Positions 35,905 to 49,200 of a stretch of DNA of 64,000 nucleotides are shown here, piece after piece (within the stretch, counting starts at the first letter, position 1; the number at the start of each line of letters is the position of its first letter). The translations under genes and the position numbers were made by a program. The notes beneath the pieces were generated by a model. The model saw only the letters and a program-made list of their open reading frames with translations, made no database searches and was not told the origin of the DNA. This DNA is from Certhia americana. Taxonomy: Eukaryota; Chordata; Aves; Passeriformes; Certhiidae. The stretch covers positions 14,947,286-15,011,285 of the forward strand of contig CM031864.1 in the NCBI GenBank assembly GCA_018697195.1, written 5' to 3'.

Positions 35905-38900
35905 AGGAATATTTTTTAAATGAACAAAGATTTCATAAGCCATCAGTAAATATTTTATCTTTCAAGGTAAATGACAGCCAAATCTGAACAATTAAAAGCC
36001 ACAGAGACTCCTCCCAGCAAAGCAGGGGGAATGGGAGTGCAGGTCAGCTAGAACTTTTGCATTTCCTAAGGAGTCAATCACAAAGTGCAGCCAAATTACC
36101 TGAACAGATGCAGGCTTGCAGCCAGCTTCACCATCAATTTACAGTGAGAGCTCAGGCATACATTCACACCAGTGTTCTCTTCTAGAAACCTCAGGGCCAT
36201 GGAGGCAGGTGGAGATGCACAAAACACACTTGGTGTGTTTGAGCAGGGTGAGCCACTGGGGGATTGACCAGACTCATTCCTCCCAAACAAGTGACACAGT
36301 CTTCCAAAGCAAGCCGGGTGGCATCTGGATCAACAATAAAAGGCAAGAAAAATGCACAGGGGCTTCTGAGCTGGGGGATGTTTCTGAAGGAGCAACCTAA
36401 GCGCTACAGTTTATTGTGTTGCCTGAAGTACACAAAAGCCATGATTCCATTCAAATTCAACATCTACGACATACTGGTTAATCAGACACTTCATTTCTAC
36501 TCCCACAATTCCTATAGTTATATGATTAACCACGGGAGTGTGCTTTGTGGCAAATGCTATTTTATAACAAATGAACAATTTATTTTCTACTTCAGCAGTT
36601 TCTACAGTCTTCCATCAGCAAGTGCTGGTTTGGGGTTGTCAGTCCCATAGGTCTTGACTTTTTCAAACAGATTCGACATGGACTGTAAATCCACCTTAGG
36701 CTGTGCAAATTATTTTGGGAACTGCCACCCAGCTTACTGCAGAAGACATTTGAGGGATGAAGGGTGGACACTTGCAAGAAACGTCTCCCTTTTCATGTTT
36801 ATCTATCTATCTATAGTGTTCAAGGGAACAAGCATGTTTTGTGCCTCAGGGGAAAGGCTCTTTTATTCACTTGTAATTATTTATTTGTAAATATTTCTTT
36901 AAAACAAACTTACCTGTTATGCATTCCAAGTAGTTATACATCTTGTATAACTCAAAACTTGAATAAAGAGACAGAAACACTGCCAGTGTGAAAACTACAA
37001 CAAAATATATACCATGGGAGTTTAGGTTTCCATTACAGTGCAGCTTTGTAGGGCATAGTGAATGTTAGATATCAGATGTATTGTCTGAAAGCAATAAATA
37101 AACCATTGGATAATTTGAACACTTCTTCTGAGGTCAGCTTTTTGATACAACTACATCAACATTTCATATCTTCTCATCAACTTCTCTTGCAAATCAGAAA
37201 AAATCTGAAATTACGATGCCTTATACAGCTCCAGAGACAAAAGGTTAGTGATAAATGCAAATTAAAAAAAAAAAAAAGCTGCACAATAACTGAGCTAATT
37301 CCACATGCCCAGTATTGCCATTATCCTGCATATCCTTCCATTTTCCTTCAAGAATAACCTGTTTGTATTGGTATTATCTAGAGAGTTCAGTTACCTTGTT
37401 CTGGTTGAAATGCATCTGGACACAGAATAAGCCCTAGAAAATAAGACAGTGCACTGGTTTAAGGCAAATTTGGGAAGAAATAGAATATAGTCTGCTTTTT
37501 CTTTTGTCCTGCTGCAACTGAAGTAGAGCATGCCTGCAGAATCTGGTGGAAGCAGTTCTTCAAAGTAGGAAGACTGTTTTGTAGGGAGAAGGTTCTCTTA
37601 AGAAAAATTTCTATTTATTAGGTTTTTTTGCTATACTGTCCGTATTGCAGGAGCTATATATTGTATAAACCTCAGCCACTGGGGATGAAGGAGAAAATAA
37701 TGAACAACCCCAATAAAATTCTGGAAAGTAAGTATCATACCTAATCAGACTGATATTTATGTTAAAAGTATGCTCATCACAGGCTGAAAAAGCAGCACTG
37801 AATATTGTAGTTAAAGATTTTTGTGAAACACCCTTGTTTAAGAGAACCACTCATCTTATCAATACCATACATGAGCAGCTAACAATACCTGTACTGTAAG
37901 CACTTTCTGGGAGTCTCTACTTCTTGCTCCTTGAGAAGAGCACTCACTGTATTATTTCAAATATACACCTTTGTGAAATGACACACTTGTACTGCATTCC
38001 TGGGGGAAATCTCCTTTGCTCTTAAGTCACTGAATAAGAAAGATCCTGCAGTTGTTTCCAACAGCCCCAAGTGCCACAACGTCACCTTCTGCAGAATTCA
38101 TGTCATTATTAGCAGTAGCTTCAAATTTAAATCTTCCCAGACACTTTATATAGAGAAATCCAAAACTCTAGCTCTGTTTTACTTCTTTACAGGGACAGGA
38201 CTGCATCTGTACTCCAGACTTCCAGACCAAGTCTGAGGCCAGCTCAGGACTCAACTGCATACACTCTTCTAACAGTTCTTCCAGAGAGACATGTAAACAT
38301 ATATCCATTCCTGTAAGGTGGGTTACTGAACTCTAAAGCAAAAAATTAGTACCAAATGTTTATTAATTGTTAATCACTCAACAGACAGAATCAAGAGTTT
38401 AAATAGGGAAGTTATTTTGTTCAAGGTATTATTATCCTAAAAGTTACTTTAATAAAGAAAACCCTTATTAAGGTTGAAAAGCTGAAGAAGGAAGGCCCAA
38501 GTAAAACAAACACAACAGTCCTAGTAGGGCACCCACAAGCACACACTGGAACAGCAGCAGCCCCTGGTGGCATCTGGATCCTGCCTCAGCAATAATCCTG
38601 CTTGCAGAGTTCTTTTCTCCTACTTAATATATTAAATTTTCATTTTACTTACTAAAGATTTTTGAATGTGTATTTATTCTTCCACAAGCAAAACTCAGGC
38701 AAGAGCTGCCCAACAGCTGGGAAACATGAAACCAACAGTGAAGAACTTGACACTGAAGACCCATTTATTGGGGAAGAACAGGAGAAACAGAAATATGACG
38801 TTGTCTCTTTCCAACCTGACTACCCATGCAGCAAAAAGCCCACCAAGACACTAGTATTGGTGTTATCATCATAACCACTTCTGTTCCATTACAGGTGCTA

Positions 38901-39575
38901 TATGAAAACCACACAAGGACCCTCTGCAGTTTACATTGGCTACTACTTCATCTTAAGCTGGAACTCAATGGACTGAACTCATCAGCAGAAACTGCAGCCT
39001 TTTACCTTAGTTTCTTTAAGAACTGTAGTTTCTTCTCCTCCCTGTATTATCCTACTACTATTTTTCCAGATAATCGCATCACTACACTCCACCCAGTTCT
39101 GAAGAAAATGGGCAGAGCATCAATGTATTTTCAATGAAGGATTCTAAACTCGAGTTAATTTCTCACCTCTGATCTCAAGAAAGGCAGTTTAAGCTCTGAC
39201 ATCTTTCAAGAGGCCAATGACACAAGAATCAGAGTTATACAAGTGATCACACATGCAGAGCTATACGTGATCACACATGGACAAAAACCCAACAAGAGAA
39301 GATGGATTTGTACTGGGCCAGAAAAATTACATGCACTGAGTAAAGTGAAGGTAAGGTGAAACATCTTACCTCTAACTTGGCTATTTTTATCACATCATAA
39401 ACAAGAGACTTCCCCAAGGCTACACAAAAAGTAAAATTCTGCAGTCAATTAAAACAAAAAAACTGACAAAACCCAAAACCAGACTTGTAGACATTGTATA
39501 CAGCCCTATAACCATGGTAGCTTAAAAATTTACTGCACACAAATCATAGAACCAGGGTTGTTTAGAGTAGAATTA
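35905..39575. other. intergenic DNA between VTG2 promoter and SSX2IP 3' end
   Basis: About 3.7 kb, AT-rich, without a supportable gene. ORFs reach 128 codons but show no family resemblance. A short (TCTA)n-like tract occurs near 36800. Nothing recognisable as an RNA gene was seen. Confidence 0.6.
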
Positions 39576-39579
39576 GACG

Positions 39580-39585
39580 TTTATT
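39580..39585 (-). terminator. SSX2IP: candidate SSX2IP polyadenylation signal
   Basis: AATAAA on the minus strand about 700 bases after the stop codon. Another AATAAA lies closer, at 40021-40026. Either or both may be used; the sequence alone does not decide. Confidence 0.4.
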
Positions 39586-40286
39586 GTTCACATTGGAAAT
39601 ACTTTGGTTCCTGACTGAACCATTGAAAGTCCTAATGGATCTGTAAACTGAGTATCACTATAAAACAATTTAAAATGCCATGTAAAATAATATTTATGTA
39701 TGCATGTGTTTAATTTCATGGTTTCTCAGCATAAACACTTGTTCTATTTACAAATATATAAAGATTTTGCACTTTAAATCATTGAGATATCAAAGAGGTA
39801 TTTTCAAATCACACAATAAATATAGAACCTGTTTCATTAAAAATCTACAGTATACTGTACATTCAAGTCGAGGCAAAAGAGGATTTAATGCCAGTTACAG
39901 TTGAGACATAAATGAATGTTTCCAATAATTAAACAATTTCTAAAAGTGCTATCTCTGCCTGTCACGAAAGGTAACATTAGGATCCAGTATTTCATTACAG
40001 TCAAAGTTTCAGACCATTGCTTTATTCACAGATTTAGAGTTTCTGTTACTAGAAAAATATCAAAGCTTTTATATATTTTTAAATTTTCTTTCAAGAGTTG
40101 CAAGAAAGAGGCAAAAAATGGTCTAAAAAATAAAAGCCAAGTGCACACACATAGAAACACACCACAATTCAGATCACCACATAATCCTCCAGAAGAATGA
40201 TCAAACTCACAGCATTCTGTTTCATTTAGAATGACAAGTTTATGAACAAGTCTCTAACAAGAAATCCAGTAGGCAACCCTAGAATT

Positions 40287-43200
40287 CTAAGGCAGCTGTT
40301 CCATGTGCAAGTTTCTACTTAGAGTGCCAACTCCAGAGTCTTCCCATGACTTTGTGCATTCTTCAGTTTCTTCTTTGTCATCACTTTCCACCCACAGATT
40401 TGGCATATTTTCTGCAGCAGGTTTTTCTGATGCAACACTGTAAGCAAGGGGGAAAAAAAGTTACAATGCAAAGAAATAATGCTTAGAATAGAAACAAAGT
40501 ACTGCTTTTATGATATAATGTTTAACATCCTTTGTTATATACCAACCATAAGCTTTAGATTAGACTGTGCTCTACATAGAGTTCAGCACCCTAAAGACCA
40601 TCTACAACACTCTTTCACAAACCTGTTTTGTGTAATATAATGAGATATCTGGCAAGGTTCTGGTGAAACAGTAGGACTCAACACAGAGGGAGGTCTTCTT
40701 TGCCAAGATGCAGACCTCACTGAACGAATGTCTGGGTCAGAACCTAAGAGAGACACACCATCAGTTAAACTGCAGTCCACTGGAAACAAGCAAGTCCTTC
40801 AAGTGTTTGTGTCCTCTGCTTTAACAAAAAAAAAAAAAAAAAAAAACCCAAAAAATAAAAAACAAGAAAAACCAAAGACCTTAAAGAAGAGCTGTAAGAA
40901 CTCTTATTGATAAAGACCTGGGTTAAGTTTTTTTAAGTATATGTAATGTCATTAATTGAATTTATGTTAAAACTAGGATTCTAAATTTGAAAATGCAGCA
41001 TTTGCATACACAGCCACCACTGCAAGTAGTCACATGAAGTCACACAAATGTCGTTTCTCACTTGACAATTGATAAAGCTTTTTTCTTCCTTAAGTAAAGA
41101 CTTCGCCAGCATGCATAGACAGTAATCAACGCCAACCTGAAAACCTCCAGACTTGTCAGAATATAGAAAACAATCAACATGAAGTTAGATGTCTTACTGT
41201 TTACATGAACCTAACCATCACTCAAGTCAGTGGAAGGACATGGCCATCTTAGCAGGGCCAGATCAATCCCTTCTCACATTTGGATTTCAAAGCTTTCATA
41301 TGAAGTGAAAAACCAGAATGATTACATGTTCTACTATATTTATGAAAGCACCTGAAAGTTACCTGATGTGCTGTCAGTTATTTAATATTCAGCAGGTTGG
41401 TTCACAAATATAAATTCACTACATAGTTATCAAGAAGGGAGTTACAATTCCCTTTTTAAAAGCAAATTGTGAACCATCAGTTGTCCTGACATATAGAGGC
41501 ATACAGATACATGGTAAAATTTTTCTTCAGACCTTGTTTTAATTGTTTTGTTCATAGTTGCGACTTCTAGTTGAAAGGAAGAACAAGACAGTGCAAGAAC
41601 ATAATTTGAATCAAATACTTGCTTCTTATGAAGGCACTTGGAGTTGTCACATTTTCAGACTTGCAATCAGCAGTCATACTTAAGAACTGGTGCTTCAGCC
41701 ATGCTCCTCTATCTTCTTCAAATGCCTTTCTCTTAAGAAAAGAAACAACAGTTTGCACTTCTGACCACAGGAAAAAGCCTAGCCCACACTAAACTGATGC
41801 TGTTCCACTTCAGAAAGCCAAAGCTGTAACATGTCCATGTCACTAAGGAGAGCCAGCAGCTTAACACAGCAAATACTGTCTGTAAGCAAGCTTTTGAGCC
41901 CAATGAAGATTGGCTGAGGAGGCACTTACAAGCCAAGTCTCATAGTTTGTTCCACAGAGGTCCGAGTAATCCTCTCACTTTACTGCTTTACACTCCAGTG
42001 ACACCATCTCCTATGCTCCCCATACCCCTCAGAGCAGCACCACCTCTTGGAGTCCTCATCCAAGGCAGCTGCCAGGAGTGATTACTGCTTAAACCCTCTA
42101 AACAGGGAAAAAATTACATTGAAAATAGCACTGATTGCTTCTCTCTAAAACTGGGGGAAAAAAAAAAAAGTGTTATTTCACTTTCTAGCCAATCTGAGCA
42201 CGGCAAAAGAGAACTATGCCCAACAGACAACCTCCAAGAGATCAAATGGTTCTGGAATCAAGCAACAAGCTATTTCATCTCCAAAAACCATCAGTGAAAC
42301 AGGATGCCCCTATTCTATGTCAGTAGAAAAGCAGAGGAAGCTGAACTTCAACACAAACTTTCACAAACACTTACAAAGCTTACAGCACTACTTCTCATTT
42401 CTTACTTCAGCATTCTAACAAGCTGAAGCATAAGAAATTACACTTATGCTGCAATGTAGACATTTCCAGAAAAACAATTAGTTCATTATCACTCATGACT
42501 TAAAGCTGAATTCAATGTGCAACATGAAATTAACCAACCCACTAAAATGCAAATAAAATTAGTCATAGTTAGTATTTGTTACCATGTGAACTACTGCTAT
42601 TCCAGTAGCTTAAAATCTAGAGTGTTTTATATTCTGGGTCAGACAGGTTGGCTAGTTAGCCCCATATTCTGTCTCCAACAGTGGCCACAAGAGATGCTAT
42701 TTATGAGCATGGCCACTTTCTGCAGTGCATTCCCTCACAGCTTCCCATTCCCAAAAGCCATTTGATTATAGATACTGAAAGGCATCCCCTTGTGCCCCAT
42801 TTTTATTATCTGTGAGTGTGCTGCCCATAAGCTCAGGCAACTGCATTTTGAACTTGATGGCATGCATTGCCTTTACAATCTCCTTTGAAAAAAAAAAAAA
42901 CAGAAGTCAACTTAGACTTCTAAAAACTAAGAAAAAAGGTAACTTTTGGGTATGTTTTTGACTTAATTTCAGAATTAAGAGTTCCCTCTAGTCCAAGTCT
43001 TGAGGGATTTGGTGAACAACAGTAGCACTTTCGTCTGCTAGAACTGAATCCACAGCTTTATAAATTTTAATCACATCCCACTCCAACTTTCTGCTCTGAA
43101 CATCAAAGCAAGCTGCTCCGTAAGCAATGAAGACCATTTCTTTTTTCCTATCATATCTGTACCATCCTAATTTCACAATCATATCATTGTGACCTTTTCC

Positions 43201-46200
43201 TGCCACACTTCTAAGCCCCTTCACATTTTTGACCCCAACTATGGGCTGGGCCAAAGGACATGCTAGAGTTCATTCACAGACACATTTACCCTGACTGCCA
43301 CTAACTGTGCTTGCTGGCCAGCTGAACTACAAAACCAGAACAGATAATGACCCTGCTAAGGGAAAGATAGCAATTACTTGGTGTTTTTGCAAAAGTCACT
43401 GGTTTTCAGCGAATTTTAGAAATCAAGTACCTTTGAGATTCAACCCTGTGGCCAAATTTTACTGAAATTTGCATAGGCCTTACTTTTGCAGGAAACCAAA
43501 CTTCAGCAGTATCTAAAGGATTTAGTTAATAATTTTTGGAAGCACTTAAGATATTTCAAAAGCTGAAACAAAAATAGTTTGGTTCCAGTTGCAGAAACTC
43601 TATTTTCCAATACACACAAAAACCTTGGCTTTTTGAATTGCCAAGAGAATGATTTCCCAGAACAACCAAAGATGGGTCTTATGCAGTATGGCAATGATCC
43701 TTCCCTATAGTCATCAGAAACAGACATTGCTGGACAGCCACACTTGAGCACATATGAAAGAAAGACTTGTAGTTCATCTTCTAAATGAGCTCCCTTTCCT
43801 AATACCTCAAGTCCTAATCTAATAGCAGCTTCTGTGAAACTTTTTCGTTCCTTCTCAAAATTCTTTTTTTGTTCTCGAAATAGTCTCCATTCTTCCTGAA
43901 GGCGCTCTCTTTCTTCCAACAAATAGCAGTCTTGTAGTAACAGAGTGGTGTCATCATCACATGTAAGCTGTTGCTGTAAACATAAAGCAACAAAAAGACA
44001 AATCTTAATTTGGGATTGACTTCAGAGGTACAGTATTTCCACGGGTTCAGTTTTGTCAGAAAAATGGTTGAAGTTTAATATGGAAACCATGCCGTAGATA
44101 GCTAGTTGGTGGATAGTGGGGGAAGATTTCAGTCAGCAATCAAAATGTCCCTGTTCAGGCAGCCTCACCTTTGTTTAGCCCCCCAAATCATTCCTACCAG
44201 GAGTAAAAAGTCCTTAAATTATTAACCAAGCCACTAGCACAGCTAGACAACCCACGAAGTTGTTTTACTTTAAAAGCACAATCAAGGAACAGAGAAAGGC
44301 TCTGAGGCAAAAAGAGCGGAACATTAAATAAAATAGATTTGGATTCAATCAAGAAAAATACAAAAAACCAAAGCCTACTACCTGTAAGAGCTGTTGCTGA
44401 GTTTTGATCATTTCTTTACATTGCTGAATCTCTAACTCTAGCCTTTCAGTTTCTAGCTCATAATCTTCTCTTGAAATGACATCTTTTGCATTCAAAGCTC
44501 CTGAATGTCCACGTGACACTAAGGGGGGAAAAAAAAGCATCTTTAAAACAAGTTAAAAAAACCCCAACACCTCATATCAGATTCCTTGGAAGAGCAAAAA
44601 GTTTTAGACTATTTGTTTCAGCCTGAAAGATAAATACACAGTGTACTCAAAAGCATTTCTATTAGAGACAAGCGATAGAAAACTGGTGCTACACATGTAA
44701 TTATCCATCAAGTCCAGTTCAGAAAAAAACATCCAATGAAAACATAGCTGTTTCATATTCCCCAAGGTAAACCAACCATCTACAATGCAACAAATGTTAC
44801 ACAAAATCTTTGTTTCAGCAGTCATTTATACCAAAATTCAAGACAACTAAAGATTTTTTTTCTCTGACATGCTGTTAGCCCTTTCTTCTCAGCCCACTTT
44901 TGAAGGGCTTATGTGTCCATAAAAACATGAAAATAACTATATTTAGCACAGATATAAAAAGAAAGCCTTTCCCTTCAAGCCCTGTGAAGGCGAAATGGAG
45001 CTTACAAACACTGGATGCATGCTTTCACTCCAGTAAGGGAATGAACTACAGAAATGGTTGTATTTTGTACAATTACATACTGGTTTATTTAACTTAATGC
45101 ACAGCTAAATCACAATGATAGTAAAGAGCCAAGTTTTGATCCCCTAAAGCCAGTATTTGAACATTAATAGAATCCTAAAGGGCCATACTATGATCATCCC
45201 TATAAAATGAAAAAAAAAACCTAGAGGCTAACACCAAAAAAAGAGCAAATAATTGTAACATTTTTCCTGATGCTTCTTTTTCAGTTAGTTACACCAAATA
45301 AAGAATTACAAGCATTCTTGAAATCCTTTTTAGGGTGCAAACATACTCTCAAAGGCCATCTGCTCCTTTATTTGCAATTGCATGCCATGACCTTCTCAAT
45401 CTTACTTTTGACAGCAAACATCTCTGTGGGTAGTGGCTGCATTTACTTGCATGGGAAAATAATACTAGGAAAGAATTTTATATATTTTTAGCTGTCTTAA
45501 TGCTGTTTAACAGCTGGAAATGAGGAGGGTCCAGCACCATACCATCAGTCAGTTTGTTTTAGAATGCCACAAGAAGTCTCAGAGGATGTGGCAAGAGAAG
45601 GCTCTTGAGGGGGAATTGCATATTGTGCATCCAATTATTTCGAAGTATCACACCTGCATTACTTTTTCTAAAAGAGATTTTATATGTTCACATAGTGCAG
45701 TTAAACACCAACCTTGGTTATCCAGCTTTTCAACGTGATTTTTCAACATTCGCCACTGTTTTCTGATGCTGTTAGTAAGCTGTTCTCGCACAGTTTCACA
45801 AGATAATTCCCACATATTCTCTTTATTTAATTCTCCAATATCTTCCTCCTGGTCTGACAACACCTGTAGGACCAGAAATAAGAAGCTGCAAACGATTTCA
45901 CCCCTCAAAATATGTCTATTTGTTTCTATAAATGCGTGCATATATTCAGTTTACTGAAGAGAAGGAAAACCCTAACTTAAAGGAAAGATTTTTCCACCCA
46001 GGGAAATTTGACTCTCAGGGAGTTCAGTTCCCTGACAGCATAATGCTGAGGAGCAAGTGAACAGGCAGCTCCCAGAAGCCTGCCACAGAGACCGTGGGTC
46101 AGCAAGCATGACTCAGTCACCCTCACATCTTCAACCTAGACAGGTTCAGTCTGCTGAACTCTGCTGTCAGACTCATGCAGTAGCTGCCTCAGCATGGGGG

Positions 46201-49200
46201 CAAGTCATCCACTCAAGTTAACAAGAGTACTCACACTTTATAAACAAGATGACAGAGAGAATCTAGTGCTTTTCTACACAGCTATGGCAGTAAACTGTTC
46301 AATAAAAGCATCCTGTGTAAAGAAATACTCAAAATCTGGAAACAAACTAACAAAAACCCCCAGGCATGCAAAAGCCAGTATTCTGCATTGCAAGATAGAA
46401 TTATATACCAGTAGCTACTGCATTTAAATTCATTTAAAGTATATTTTCAAGCTTCTCATTGACTTACTAGGAAGAATACGCAGTGTACTGTTCACAGAGA
46501 GCAGAACATTTAAGCATCAATGGATTTCATGCAAAGCACATCATGTGCAATCCACTGCAAATCTCAGAAGTTTACTTTTTTTTTTAATAACTATCAAATT
46601 ACTCCAACACTATACCAAACTACTATGGAGATTTAATTTTAACTGAAGAATACTTACCAGCCCATCCTCAGATCTTTCTTTAGGTTTTTGTTTCTGTGGT
46701 GGAAGAAGTGAAATAATATCTTTCTTCATCTGCTGAAGAACTTTCTTTAGCTCAGCATTTTCCAGTAAAAGCTGTTTTTGGCGTTGTTCATAATCACTTA
46801 ACAGAACTTTGTACATTTCTTCTTCGTTTCTGGAAGAAATAATCTTACAGTAACAACATAACAGCCCTAATACATGCTTTAATGAATGTTGTTCTAAGAC
46901 AACTACCTGGCTTCTGTCTTATCAGTCCTCCATGAACCTCTCTTCCCATCAGCTCTACCAACATAATTTAGAACTTCCATAGCTACAAATGAAAAGGATA
47001 TTTCAAAGTGTGAAACAATATGCAAATAGGTAAAGATTTCTATGACACTGCATTTATACATAGTTATTATAAAAAGACCACATTACTCAAATATCCCACT
47101 CAATCTTCAGACTCAGAAAACCACATGGCCCTGCTTAAAACAAATTAACATAGTCAAAGAAAAAAAGATAAGTTTCTGAGTTTGGAAACTCAGAAGGATG
47201 TATTCTCATCCTATCTTATCCTTTTTATGCATTTCTTAATGACACCTTCACCCCTATTTCTACCTTTGTATCAATATAGCAACTTTATGCTCATTCTGGC
47301 AATAATGCCAGTTTTATCTCCTGTTTAGGGTAAGGAAGTTATTGTTTTATAAGGTATTCTTCAAAACAAAGAAACTCCTCTGTCCACATTTGAATAAAAA
47401 TAAAATAAATTTTTAAAAAAACAACCACACCAACAACAAAAACACAAACCCAATATATGACTACAGATTAGTGTTCCAAGCTTCGTTTGCTATCGAGCAA
47501 ACAGTAAATAGTTTTAAAACCCTACTATTTTCACCTCACTGATATTTGAACTAGTACTAGCCACCTGAAGTTAAGAATGTTTAAGTTTTGCTGACCTCAG
47601 GGTGAAGTTTCTAGAGCTTACTGAACTGATATCTAAAGGTTTTCTGCAGCCAAAATTGTTGTTCCTCCTACTGTGTCCAGGCCTTGTTTGGCTTAACCAC
47701 AAGGACTTTCAGAAAACTAAGTCAGCAAAGAACAATCTTGGCAACAACATGAATAGTTTTCTTCTGGTTTAGTGAACTAAATGAGCTTACTAAAACATGC
47801 ACTACAGCTGGCAAACAGCTGAATTTGGGGGTGGCAGATGGACAAGAGCAGGACTTCCCTTGCACTGGAGATTATAATACAAATACTTTTTAAGGCCAGA
47901 TATATGAACCAAAAGGTACTTTTTTAAAAACCTAACAACAATACCAATTTGCAGCCATTTTTCACAGAAAACTATATTTATGGTAAATAGCACTGATGAA
48001 TGTTTTGAACACAATTTTTGGGCAGTCCAACATACAAGCATTCGTGATAAAGGAGATGTGGTTTTTCCTCATTCCACATGGTACAGGATGGTAGATATGC
48101 CTTGTGTTACTTCCTCTCAAACCTCTCATTACTTGTGCTAACCACAAGCAGAGTACAGTATACCCAGAGTAAAAGGGTCACACAGTGTGCCTTTTCTGAT
48201 GGCAACTGCTTGGAACACTACAGTGTTTATTACATTTTCCAAGATCCTGTGATAGCAGCAGTACAAAGAAAATAGAGGAGAGATGGCTCTAGCATAGGCA
48301 TTGGTTACTATGGAATCCCAGGAATAAGTTTTCCTTAGTAAGGAAAGAAAAAACAAAAAAACCACCCAACTCCCCCCCCCCCCCCCAAAAAAAATAACCA
48401 CACCTCATTTGGTAAAGATCATCATTTGGTTTATGCTTGGTAAGTGATCTTATGGAACACAATGTAGAAAAGTCTTACACAATCAGTTAAAATGAAATAT
48501 TGCATCTTTAACATTCGAACATCCAAATAAAATCTGCAAGAGGGTCTCATTGCCTTTAACGATAAAAATGCTTAAAATTGGCTCTGGTTAACATGCAGAA
48601 TATGCTAATTTGGCGTGGTAAATTTCAGAGAGCTACTTACCTAACTTTTTGTCTTTTTTATTCATGACTAACTGATGTAAGCGTTCCTTTAATTTGTTAT
48701 ATTCTCTCTCTTTCCTCTTCATATCATGATTGTACTGTGTAGCTCTACTTGAAATTATGTTCTGTAACTTCTGAACCTAAAAGCAATGCCACAAAAGCCT
48801 GTTTCTTCAACTAAAGTATAAGCATAAATTTCTTCAGAAAACCGAAACACATAAGTCAAAACAAAAAACTTCTATTATACTGTACTTCCAGTGAAAGGAA
48901 GTGACAAAAGCAATCAGAAGAGCTCTCCCACCCCGTGGATTCTGATCTCAGACCTATCTCAGGAGAGGTAGTTTCTTTTCAGCAGAAACCCACTTCATAA
49001 GCAGCAATTATAATGCTATAATTCCTCTGAAGTATAACTGAATTCATGTTTTGATAAGTCACATAACCTTTAATGCCTCTACTGAACAGAGCAGAGAAAG
49101 ATATATCCTTATATTCAGTAGTTCATGGTCAGGATTTAGGTTTACTCCAATTCTAAAGTATGCTTGTTAGGCTTACACTAAAAAAAAATATGAACTTCTC

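Noticed and set aside
39541..39575. aaatcatagaaccagggttg as a CR1 end
   Set aside because: Partial resemblance over about 20 bases only; overlaps the probable SSX2IP 3' UTR.
40826..40846. Poly-A tract as the tail of a processed retrogene
   Set aside because: No coding or UTR-like sequence with target-site duplication found next to it.
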